The notes beneath the pieces are model-generated. The model did no database searches. It had not been told where the DNA came from and was given only the letters and a program-made list of their open reading frames with translations. Position numbers and translations under genes: made by a program. A DNA stretch of 64,000 bases, from positions 14,817,885 to 14,881,884 of the forward strand of contig NC_092705.1 of the NCBI RefSeq assembly GCF_964275005.1, in the 5' to 3' direction. Shown piece after piece: positions 54,348 to 64,000 of the stretch. The stretch is from Diadema setosum. Lineage: Eukaryota > Echinodermata > Echinoidea > Diadematoida > Diadematidae. Each line of letters starts with the position of its first letter. Positions within the stretch are counted from its first letter, which is position 1.

Positions 54348-54847
54348 CCTCCACCAAGGGAGGAGGTTATGTTTTCGTTACTATTGGTTTGTTCGTTCGT
54401 ATGTTAGTTTGTCCGTGTGCAAAATAACTCAAAAAGTAGTTAACGGATTGGGACGAAACTTGCAGGAAAGGTTGAGAATGACACAAGTAACAAACGATTA
54501 ACTTTTGGTTGTGATCCGAGAATTTTGGGGGGAATTTATGAAGGACTTTTGATATTTTGGCAGGTAGGGTCAATGAACTTGGGGGTTCAGGCTGCGCGTA
54601 TTGAGGTTTGCATGCGCGCACTAAAGTGCGTACTCTTGTTTCTGCTAGGGCGAGGGGCGCCGTGCAGCTGAGGGTTTATGACGTAACAAAGGCTTCTATA
54701 TTGGGAAATCGGGCGACTTTCCGCACACAATGTTATAAGTACGTATGGGTGGAAATCACTGATATCTGTATGGAAGAACAAGATCAGTGGTGGAAATGAG
54801 CTGCATGCTTGGCGGAGGTCTGCGTTCTCAGAGTGCTTCTCTAGTTT
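54348..54847 (+). mobile_element. Helitron-like repeat (GGAGGTTATGTTTTCG family)
   Basis: It starts near TTACCTCCACCAAGGGAGG then AGGTTATGTTTTCGTTAC and ends TTGGCGGAGGTCTGCGTTC-TCA-GAGTGC-TTCTCTAG|T. GCGTTC/GAGTGC form a 6 bp stem (two wobbles) followed 8 nt later by CTAG and T. The body CAAAATAACTCAAAAAGTAG resembles a repeat family found in many marine animals. Short open frames inside are shadows. Confidence 0.6.
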
Positions 54848-57400
54848 GTTTCTGAGATCATTTCTCTAGTGGTCACCTCTCAGTTGTTCATTCATAATAC
54901 CTGATCATTACTTTATGTGGCCAAAAGAATCTAACTATGGGCCATATATTTTTGATGATATTTCTACTATGTTTCAGAGTTTGGATAAGCCCACAAAGAA
55001 TCTTCCAAACCAAGATCCTGCTGGTGACCTCATCTGTCAATCATTGCTTATTATTAAACAAAATACATTGGAACACACCCGAGCATAACTTGCATGTTTC
55101 TGTGCAATGTCGTTTGTTAATCATATTAGTGACATTTTGTAAAAGATGGGTTTCATTCCCCTTAAATGTGTTGGGACATGTGTTCATTTGTATACAACGT
55201 ATGTGTGTGTGTGTGTGTGTGTGTTGGGGGGGGGGGGGGCTCTACACATACAATAATGTGTGAAAATGTGTCTTTCTGTCATTCATATCGCATTCAGCAC
55301 CATGTACACACTGCCATGTGGTATCCAGTATTAGAATAACATTCATGGACTAGATTTCCTCTGGGTAATAGCAAGTTGACATACAGTACATGTACACTGT
55401 GTACAGTACACTTGTTACATGGACACAAGAAGCAGGTGCTACGATAGGCTTGATGCAGTCAGTGATCATACTTGGTATGTTGGTAATGCGTAGATGTAGA
55501 TGTTGATGAATTTAATTTCTGACATTCTGTATGGATGAATGATTCAACTGATTGTATCATACAAGTAGTTACAGATGTGTCTTGTCTCTGGACCTACGTG
55601 TACAAAAGAGGTTATTTCATAGTTTCATGTGAATGGATATTTTGAAGGGGCTATTTTGGGTGCTGTGATATTGTTTTAGTATAATCCTCATCATCATTAT
55701 CTTCATTATAATAATCAATATTATGCTTTTAGGAGTATTGCTATTCAGATCTGTGTTTCTATTATGAATCGAGAGTAATTGGTGTTAAACATTACCAATG
55801 ATAATAGCAGCAGCAGTATTTGATAACTTCAGTAAAGTTAGATTGAGGTGATTACTATCACTATGTACGCTATCAAAAAATGGGAATAAAAAAAGAAAGA
55901 AGATGTTAGGCTAGATACATGCAGAAGACTGTCAAAGCATTTTTTTTTCTCTTTTTTAATGAGCACATGGATAGATGAATAAGATATTTTGCCATGTTCA
56001 GGATTTAACCAGATTATAGGAGATTTGGACAGCCCATTGTAATCATACCCATGAAAGGCTGCATCATGGTGACAGATTTAGTTGTGTTCAGTTATCTCTG
56101 CATGATATGAGAGAGACAATGAACTTTTTCATGTCATTAAAGTTGCCTGTAATCTCATATAAAAACAAACAGCTTTTGCCTTGACTCAAATAATGAAAAT
56201 CAGAAAATTCACTTCTTTTTAACCTGTTCGGGCCAAGAAGATTCAGGAATGGCTTTCGTGTGATGTGCAATATGTACATGTACAGGCCCTGCATGTGCCT
56301 TGTTTCCACTGACTGTGATTGACGACAAATCACATGAAATCTTAACACATAGAGATGCTGTATACATTGCAACAATTACACTAAGTCCAGTGATAATGAC
56401 AGGAAATTATTTGACTTTTCTCTATTAACATGGCTGGAGGTCTGAGTATCCATTGGACTGGTCTGGAATAGGGTTATGCAGGAATCTTTCTGTTTGGTTT
56501 CTATCCACCCACCCACTATCTTCCGACGTGTCCCAAAACAAACTTGGCAATGTCATTTTCCTTGTTTGCATCTATTTTCATTGCGTTGATATCAGTTTCG
56601 CCTGGATAGGAAGGGACTGAAACTGTTCCTGATGCTGGCATGCCAATGATGGGCAAAAAGTGTTTGAAGGGGCTTTGAAGCAAAGTAGGCCAAAATACAT
56701 GACTGAATGCATTAGTCACTGCTTCCTGTGTTATTTTTATGCCAAAGAAAGGAAAACAACAAACAAACATCACTACAAATAATGATAGCTACTGATTATT
56801 TTTACCCTGTGTGTACACATACACTGCCATAGCAACCAGATATACTTCCCATCAATCATATGTTCCTCTCTAGAGTATTACCGTGTATCTCAACCCTAAA
56901 AATGGAGTTGTTTTTTTTTAAATAAAATTGATGGAATGAGATCAGTAGCTTGAAATATGAGAGAAAAACTAAAAAAAAAAAAAAAAAACCAAACAAACAT
57001 TTCATTATAATCAAACCAATGATTCAGCATGCATGCATTAGAAATTCCATTAAAGTACAGTGTACACTAATGTGATAAGCTGACAAATGGTTTTTCACCT
57101 CTTTGAGTAATTCATAAGAATGCATGTAGATCTAGTCATAGTGCCAGTTAGATAGTAAATTCTGTAATTTTACTGATAATTATGACTAATATGTATTTGA
57201 TAAACTCTTTTATTATACCTAAAGATGGTGATTACTGGGCATAGTCATGCACATCCTTCCCCATTTATCGGAAGCCATGGTTAGAATAATGGTACACTAG
57301 CAGTGATAAGTACTGTCTAGCCAACAAAATTTGTTGACTATTTTGTTGACTATTTAATAGGGGTAATTACATCCCCCGAAACCTGCAGTCAGTTAGCTCT
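54848..57400. other. Noncoding, one unexplained minus-strand frame
   Basis: A (GT)n plus G13 tract lies at 55199-55238. The minus-strand frame at 56516-56773 (ending KENDIAKFVLGHVGR) has a non-repetitive composition but no recognised family or splice sites. Confidence 0.35.
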
Positions 57401-57404
57401 TCTT

Positions 57405-57952
57405 AGACCCCGTTTACAGTGCGGGGCTGGGCCGAGGGCCGATCCCAGCCTCGATTGCGGGGGCCGAGCCCCGCAATTTTGTCCGTTTACACTGCCGGGC
57501 TCGGCCGCGCTTTTAATTCAAACCTTTCGATGTTTTGTCGTAGTGGCGCTCTGCTTGTAAACAAACGCAATTTGGTATAGTCTGGTTTTCAGACCCTTTG
57601 CCACCTGGATTCCGTGGCGACGAAAGGAAAAATCCTTTGCAGGACAAAACCACTTTAAACTATACTAGTTTTCGACGTTGAGGGGGTTAATATCCTGAAT
57701 AGCGAAATAGTACGGGCAGAGGGTGTGGAAGCCAGACTAAAATTGGCCGCGCATTTGGCCCAGTTTGCGTTCACACTGAGAAAAGGCCGGGCTCGGCCGC
57801 AGCCGAGCCGCGGCCGAGACCACCTCCAGAGCGTGGCCAAATGCGCGGCCAATTTTGGCCCCGCATTTGGCCTTTTGTGCATTTACACTGAAATGAAGGA
57901 GGGCTCGGCCACGGCCGAGTCGCGACCCAGCCCCGCTCTGTAAACGGGGTCT
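57405..57952 (+). mobile_element. GC-rich miniature element with a nested smaller one
   Basis: AGACCCCGTTTACAGTGCGG then GGCTGGG and the mirrored CCCAGCCCCGCTCTGTAAAC then GGGGTCT match at 26 of 27 positions. The interior repeats GGGCTCGGCCGCG and its complement. A second pair, TAGTCTGGTTTTCAGACCC (57577) and GGGTGTGGAAGCCAGACTA (57719), marks a nested element. GC content is far above the flanks. Confidence 0.75.
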
Positions 57953-58684
57953 CAGAAACTCTGTTATGTACAACTTGTACATTCTGAAGAGGTCACACAT
58001 TTAAGGGAGAGTATGTGAATTTCCTGGGAACCTCTGGTGGGCGTACCATCTGATTTACATTCCAGCTGTGTGTATGCATTTCTTTCTTTCTTTCCATAGC
58101 TTATATTTGATTGATTGGGGGGGGGGGGGGATTTGCATGTGATATCCGGACTACTGTATATCAAGTGCACATTTGTATGCACACATTATCTGTTGAGAGA
58201 TTTGAGAACTTATAAATATGAAATTAGAAATATCTCTCTTCGCACCCTTTTTATGCTTAAAAAAATATAGGCCTGCATTTCTGTAGCTTGCAATGAAAAG
58301 GAAAAAGAAAATGATTCCACTGAAGTTGAAGAAGACATTTCGAATTACAAGATAAGAACTTTTAAGTGATTTTTTTTATTTTTTACTGCAGGGCCATTTA
58401 CACCGACTAAATATTTGCAACATGAATGTGATAGGCGCATAGCAACAATGCCAAATGCCATCCTAAACATTGTCACACACCAGTCTGATTTTTCTACCTT
58501 CATTTGACATTTCCTCAGATGATTGCAGTGAGAATGTTTTTGCAGAAAGTGCATAATATTTATTTCGTGACTTTTAATACTCAATATAATTTGGATTACT
58601 TCTTTCAGCCACTCACAATGTTTCTCATTTAGCCTGCAGAGATGTTTACAATAATTTGTAATTGCATACATATATTATATACAC

Positions 58685-58895
58685 TCCTTGATTTGTCTCC
58701 TTCTGTTTTGTTCAAAATAAATTTGTAAGATTGCAACTGCTGATCTACATTTGTTTACAAACGCTGGTTCCTTTTTTCCCCGGCATGTTTGTTAATTTGT
58801 AGATCAGCAGTTGCGGTCTTACAAATGAATTTTGTATAGAGGGAGACAAACTGAAGAAAAATCATACCACATCTGATCTTTATCCCTCTGCTTAA
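58685..58895 (+). mobile_element. Second copy of the 12.1 kb TIR element, core deleted
   Basis: The arms TTTGTCTCCTTCTG through GCAACTGCTGATCTACATTT and TGTAGATCAGCAGTTGCGG through GAGGGAGACAAACTG match the element at 12133-12465. Only GCTGGTTCCTTTTTT remains of the core, so the tRNA-like part was lost in this copy. The right end TTATCCCTCTGCTTAA mirrors the left end of the first copy (AAGCAGAGGGG). Confidence 0.7.
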
Positions 58896-60530
58896 TCAAA
58901 CTGTGTATTATAGGAAGGGTCAAACTGTGCAAATTTTACTGTGTCAAAATGTGGGAATGAGAATGTGCCCAAAATCAGGATTTTTGTACATGAGAGTATG
59001 ATTAACAGCAACTTGTTGTTTATGTGTTACACATGTATTGTGAACCAGTTAATCACATCATGTTCAAGGTATTAATAACTTTAACAAATAAAATGTCGTG
59101 CAGCGCCTGGAGAAAATCCATTACAATAACAGTGAGAAATCAAGATACATTGTACATGTTGTACATGTATGCTGTATATCACCATTGATTCAACATCCAG
59201 TCTGGCATCACAAACAACTTACTGTGGTCATCTTAGTCTGACAGGGTGTCATTCTCTCTGATTAAATTTCACTTTCTTTTCTCAAATCGGAAGTTGCGTT
59301 TCAAATAAACAAATCAATGATAAAGTACTGTACATGGCTTCTTATATTTGTATAAATTTTCACTCCAAACCATAACATGTTGCATCCAAATGTCATAGCC
59401 ACTTAACTGTACACCAGGAAGTCTGTATAAAAATGAATGGTATACAAGCTACATAGAATGTATACTTACAGTTTTAACTATGACATGCAGTGCATTAGTC
59501 CAATCTCACATGCCACTTCACAAACATGCAGTGTATTTTTCAATTGCACAGGAAAAAAAGAAGAAGATTGTATAGATCTTCTTCAGACACGTCTGCAGTA
59601 CACACTGGATTTACAATCTTAAAACAGTGTGTCAAAAAAATAATAACAAAAGTGACATGGGAATGATGTGTTTAAACGTGTTTTCACTAAACAGTGGAAT
59701 TAACTGTGCAGTCCTTCCCACCATACAGGTGAGTTTTCATTACCTCAACTTTTTTTGTTTTAAAATCATTCCTCTGGTTAGTAGTTCAACAAGTAATAAT
59801 AATAATAATAATTGCAAGTACCCCCAGCCCCCTCCCCAATCTCGGCCATCGACTGCGCAATCGTGACGAAAATGAGCACACACATTGCCTGTGATGTACA
59901 GTCTTAAATCTAAAACACTGTAAAATTGATTTTTTAAAAAAATATAATTTATGATAAATTATGCTAATTTATGCATAATGATGCATGAATATCAGATAAT
60001 TTGCTATAAATCACTAAATAAAGCTAAAAACAGGCTTATTTTTCATGTAAATATTCCTTCTAGTGTCCTTAGCAAATGTAGATGAAAAAAGTTGTGCCAT
60101 CAGAAAAATTGCCATAAGTATTTTATTGTTTTTTTAATATCTTATGTATTTCCGTGTTTTTTCTACTTTTTGTTTTCATTGTTTCCTCTATGAAATTTGT
60201 CCGCCACATTGTTCTGAATGTGAAAATATGTAATTAATTGATTTTAATCAATAAAACCCCCAAATAATCATGCTTTTATGAAATTTGACTGTAAGCACAG
60301 TTTGCATTGAAATTGTACAAGAATTCACATTTTGAGCAATTTTGGGTCTCACATGTAAGTACATATTTATGCGTAACTTCAGAACCACATGCCCAGGTGT
60401 CACAAATTTTATGTCAAAAGATGTGGAAGACTCAAAAGAAAAAAAGTTGTGAAACATCACAGTGATAGCTCTTTACGATGGCGATACATCGCGCGAAATG
60501 TTGAGGGGGAGCCTTGGAGGCCCCCTCGAC
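58896..60530. other. Noncoding, isolated strong donor at 59729
   Basis: ACCATACAG then GTGAGT at 59729 is a consensus 5' splice site at the end of a short open stretch, but no partner acceptor or protein similarity is recognised. Confidence 0.3.
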
Positions 60531-61097
60531 ATTAAAGGACAAGTTCACCTTCATAAACATAAGGATTGAGAGAATGTAGCAATATTAGTAGAACACATCA
60601 TTGAAAGTTTGAGGAAAATTGGACAATCCGTTCAAAAGTTATGAATTTTTGAAGTTTTTGTGCAGTAATCACTGGATGAGAAGACTACTACAGTTGATGT
60701 CACATGCGTACAACAGTATAAAGGAAAATTTAAAGAGATTTTCACAAAATTTCATCTTTTGAAAAAAGTACACATTCCCTTGACTCGTTACCGACATATG
60801 TTATGGGTAATGTTATTACCCATGCATTTAGAAAGAGGCAAGTCAAGTGCTCTTTTATTATGCGAAAAAAGTGAAAATATGTTGAATTTTCTTTACATTT
60901 TCTTTATGCTGTTGTACTCATATGACATCACAAGCTGTAGTAATCTCCTCATCCAGCGGTTCCAACACAAAAATTTTAAAAATTCATAACTTTTGCATCG
61001 ATTGTCCAATTTTCCTCAAACTTTCACTGATGTGTTCTACTAATATTGCTGCATTCCCTCAATCCTTATGTTTATAAAGGTGAACTTGTCCTTTAAT
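60531..61097 (+). mobile_element. Foldback miniature element, second full copy
   Basis: Nearly identical along its length to 45718-46290, with tips ATTAAAGGACAAGTTCACC and GGTGAACTTGTCCTTTAAT. The high similarity implies recent spread. No open frame of note. Confidence 0.8.
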
Positions 61098-61376
61098 GAC
61101 TTTTGTATACAAATCAACATGGCACAATCGAGGACACAGACATATGTCATGTGATCATGGGAGCATCTGTGTGGTTTTTATTGAAAGTCTAGTGAGATGA
61201 CTCTCCAACATTTAATCTGGCGTAACTGGATTGCACGATGGTACTCCAATATCTTCTTCTGTACTCTCCAAGCTCATGGAATATGAATTTCTTATGGGTC
61301 GCATTTTTGTACAAAACTGCAGCCATACAGTATGACATGATTTCATTATTGTGGGGTCTCTAGGGCTATTAACTGC

Positions 61377-61524
61377 TGGGCAATTACCCCAGACCCTTCC
61401 CCTGACCCTGACCCTAATCTTAATCCTAATCCTGAACCTGATCCTTACTCCAACCCAAACTCTCAACTCTGACCTTATTGACTAGTATTTAGCTGGAGGG
61501 GGGGGGGGGGGGTTAATTGCCCTG
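61377..61524 (+). repeat. Degenerate telomere-like array between inverted repeats
   Basis: CCTGACCCTGACCCTAATC and TTAATCCTAATCCTGAACC (61400-61445) are CCCTAA-like words. They lie between TGGGCAATTACCCC (61377) and, after a run of about 15 G, GGGGTTAATTGCCC (61510-61523). Confidence 0.6.
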
Positions 61525-62488
61525 ATATGTTCATATGATAAGCAGTTCATCCTTGAAAGCAGAAGACAGCATGGTGTGAGCTGTCATCTTCTGTGAGATC
61601 ACCATCAACATTCAACACTGATATCCAGCACCGTACAGTACAGGGTGGCTTATGATTTTAAAGACAATTCAATTGCACCTGCCTTTGTGCAACAGAAATT
61701 TGAGTTCCAAACTAGTCTAATATCTGTGCTTTCTAAATCCTTGTTATTTGATGTCAGTTGTCTGTCCATTGACTCCCCATTGACAATGATTTTGTTGTTG
61801 TTCTGTGAGCTTGACCCTGTTTGCTGCTGATGGTAAAAAAAAAAATATGACAGCTACAAATTGTAATCTCTGACGTGTATTCTACTCTGAAGAGGCCACA
61901 ACCCTAGAAAGTAAAAGTGTCTGTCCCTTTTTCCTATTGGGTAACCTGGAGCCAACAGAGGTCGACGTCATTTCTCTAAATACAGGAAAGGGTATTTTCG
62001 TATCAGAGGGGAGGATACCAGAGGCAGAGATAGGAGAAAAGCAAAATGAAACTACAATATTAGGCAAGGTCATCAAGATCCATTGTGTGCCCGGAAGAAT
62101 GACGGTAATGGAAAAAAAACAAAACAACAACAACACACACTCAAAAAAACTTGCACTCCACATTGCTGGGCCAATCCAGATATAAAGAACTCACAGTGCA
62201 GAAACAGGATATAATTTGATGGTCTGCTACTGTTCACACAATGCTCCCTAGACTGGACGCAGTGGTCTGTTATGCATGTTGTGTACAGATTTCAGCCGTC
62301 TGTCTTCCAGTTTTTGCCACTTCTCTCAAGTTGAGTGTGTTGTGTGTGGGAACGAGCAGGACATTTATCTGATTAGTTTCTGAAGAGTTAGTACTTACCA
62401 CTGTAAAAGATCTGTGCATTTTGCAGATCTTTTACACAGGTTGAAATTGTTGTGATTTGGACAACGTGCCCCTGTCAATTCGATCACC

Positions 62489-62537
62489 ATGCCTGCATCG
62501 GGATACACAGGAGCTCTCTTTGATTTCTTGAGGCGAG
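62489..62537 (+). CDS. Weak candidate first coding exon of an unrecognised gene
   Basis: ATG in TCACCATGC opens MPASGYTGALFDFLRR, then a phase-1 donor G|GTGAGA. An acceptor-like GCATTTTGCAG at 62415-62425 precedes it. It is in phase with the exon at 62828. I do not recognise the peptide, and two short open stretches with plausible splice sites can occur by chance. Confidence 0.25.
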
Positions 62538-62827
62538 GTGAGATACAACTTTGCTGCACAAAGATAATTGGATGCTGGTGGTTGACAGCCAGATTTTAAT
62601 CGTGTGATTGTTGTGTTGTGACAACACAGGTGACAATATGATAGGCGCTTTTTATATTGTTTAATGTTCCATACTAGTGGGCTAGCCTTTAGACCAGACC
62701 CATAGTTATGTTTTTGTAGATTAATTTGAAGCAACTGTGCTGTACGTATATTAAGTAGAGACAAATTTGAGAAACCAAAACAAAACAAAAACAAAAACTT
62801 TCAAAATATTCCTTTTACTAATTTCAG

Positions 62828-62997
62828 GCAAGCCCAAGGGATCATTACCTTTACATCAGAAGCACAAACAGAGAGACAGCGCATCGGTCATTAGTCTTTG
62901 TGACTTGTTTCTTTTCCATTCAGTGTTGAGTAGGGCTTATACAAATTGTAATTGCTTTCTAAAACTATCTCGGTCTAAACTGCAATTTCCATTGTGA
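62828..62997 (+). CDS. Weak candidate second exon of the same gene
   Basis: After the acceptor TTTTACTAATTTCAG the phase-1 frame continues GKPKGSLPLHQKHKQRDSAS and VISLCDLFLFHSV to TGA at 62995. An internal donor could end it sooner. No family match is recognised. Confidence 0.25.
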
Positions 62998-63263
62998 GGT
63001 TTAAAGTGAAGTCGAGTGGTTGTTGGCAGTACTTGACAGAAGTAGTTGTGGAATATTCCACAGCATTGTTGGGCTTGATTGTTTCTAGGAATGAATGCCA
63101 TGATTGTTACTCCTTGGCATGAGTTCTTGTTGGCCTTCACCCATATGAATGATATGTTATGACATGCATCCATTGTGATGATTGATGTATTACTACATAA
63201 ATCATGTTTGGTTACTAAGTGAGCAATGTGTGTGGCATGACATTGTGGGGGAGGGGGTTGTTT

Positions 63264-63678
63264 AAAGCGGCATTCCAGACGATTTTCATAGTTTCACATC
63301 ATGTATTATAAACCTTAAACTACAGTAATTACACTGAACAGTATTGATGACATACAGTAGGAGCCTCACATATTTCAGAAACGTAGCAGTGTAATTCCAT
63401 TAATACTGCTTGCGTAATTAACAAGTTCACCTACAAATCTATGCACGCCTTCTTCTTTTGTTCTGCTCCCTTGAGCCTCAACTTACGCATTCTTATGGTG
63501 AGGCTGACATGTCATCATCCTGCAAGCTGTAGTTCATTGCAATTTGTTATAAATTTTGAAAACATTCTTATTCCTCATCCCAGTCATTAAAGTTCTGAAA
63601 TTCTGTACTCAGTATAGATAAAGTGATTAATGGAATGTTCACATGTAAAAGTCTAAAAAATCATCCGGAGGTCTCCTT
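63264..63678 (+). mobile_element. Miniature element, copy B
   Basis: TTTAAAGCGGCATTCCAGAC at the left and CCGGAGGTCTCCTTTAAG at the right form imperfect terminal inverted repeats. The interior aligns with 13795-14262. Neither copy has an open frame. Confidence 0.75.
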
Positions 63679-64000
63679 TAAGGGAGCAGATTTACAGTGA
63701 TAAATTTATGGCACATCTAGCAGATGTATCAGTGTCTCGAAATAAGATTATTCTGTGAAATCATAATAGATTTTTTTACTTTTACATGATCATGTTACTG
63801 TTAGTTTCATTTCATAGTTGTCTCAATAAAGGCATAATGTAATCTTTTGGAGCATGTTTGATATACAGGCAAAATGTGCATGTCCTTGAGTTGCATTATC
63901 AAAAACAATCATCGTCACTACAAATATTAGTCATCACATCTTGTATGTATGTTTATGCCTCGGTTTTGAGCTGTGTTGTGGTGTGTTTGTTTCATGTGCC

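Noticed and set aside
54608-54799. 63-codon frame ending in DQWWK
   Set aside because: Lies within the Helitron-like repeat; not a host exon.
61937-62185. 82-codon frame MGNLEPTEVDVISLNTGKG
   Set aside because: Composition looks protein-like, but no acceptor precedes it, no family is recognised and the end runs into a CAA/AAC-rich tract; left as noncoding.
1-64000. CRISPR array, bacterial operons or phage genes
   Set aside because: No direct-repeat/spacer array, no Shine-Dalgarno-led gene runs; the split genes and LINEs are eukaryotic.
1-64000. LTR retroelements, retroviruses or Polintons
   Set aside because: No long terminal repeats, gag, protease, integrase, capsid or type-B polymerase motifs were recognised; all RT seen is of the non-LTR type.

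Overview
This is a 64 kb piece of an animal nuclear genome. Intron-split genes, an AT-rich background, TTAGGG-type telomere words, L2/CR1-like LINEs, tRNA-derived SINEs and very many palindromic miniature transposons point to a marine deuterostome. An echinoderm, probably a sea urchin, is my best guess; this is inference from repeat style and gene content, not a proven assignment.

The only well-supported host genes are two tandem, same-strand copies of a FAD-dependent polyamine oxidase (spermine oxidase / N1-acetylpolyamine oxidase family). Copy 1 has coding exons from 8879 to 15850 (527 aa) and copy 2 from 25462 to 34311 (511 aa). Both have six coding exons with identical intron positions and phases (1,0,2,0,0), and exons 2 and 5 have the same length in both. 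They keep the GAGMAG dinucleotide-binding motif, the ELGANW(I/L)HG motif, the NKIFL lysine motif, the SRWHSNRYQRGSY block and a C-terminal FAGEA block. Neither ends in an obvious peroxisomal targeting tripeptide, so the products are probably cytosolic or nuclear. Exon 1 of each is preceded by a splice-acceptor-like sequence, which suggests a separate noncoding 5' exon.

Layout: 1-2.7 kb, no gene, with an (ATTTC)n microsatellite. 2.7-4.4 kb, a three-unit tandem array of about 560 bp units. 4.4-8.4 kb, small palindromic elements and a SINE fragment. 8.4-8.84 kb, an antisense reverse-transcriptase relic directly before gene 1. 8.86-15.85 kb, gene 1, whose last three acceptors each lie 20-35 bp from the end of a palindromic transposon. 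16.2-19.8 kb, a young LINE with one frameshift. 20.7-21.8 kb, a LINE tail and large (TA)n arrays. 22-25.4 kb, repeats. 25.4-34.3 kb, gene 2, followed by a 0.4 kb (TAC)n array. 35-48 kb, mostly noncoding with miniature elements, including a 1 kb Helitron-like repeat dense in AGGTCAAAGGTCA. 45.3-46.8 kb, a LINE tail with two palindromes nested in it. 48-64 kb, AT-rich noncoding sequence with further palindromic elements, a SINE, a LINE relic and one weak two-exon gene candidate at 62.5-63.0 kb.

The most unusual signal is a set of ultrashort palindromes (20-26 bp) flanked by perfect 7-8 bp direct repeats. One 25 bp sequence occurs identically at two places 20 kb apart, each with its own target-site duplication. 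Other notable patterns are miniature elements abutting splice acceptors, telomere-like arrays inside inverted repeats, a TIR element with a tRNA-like core, and microsatellites growing at the same internal site of two copies of one element.
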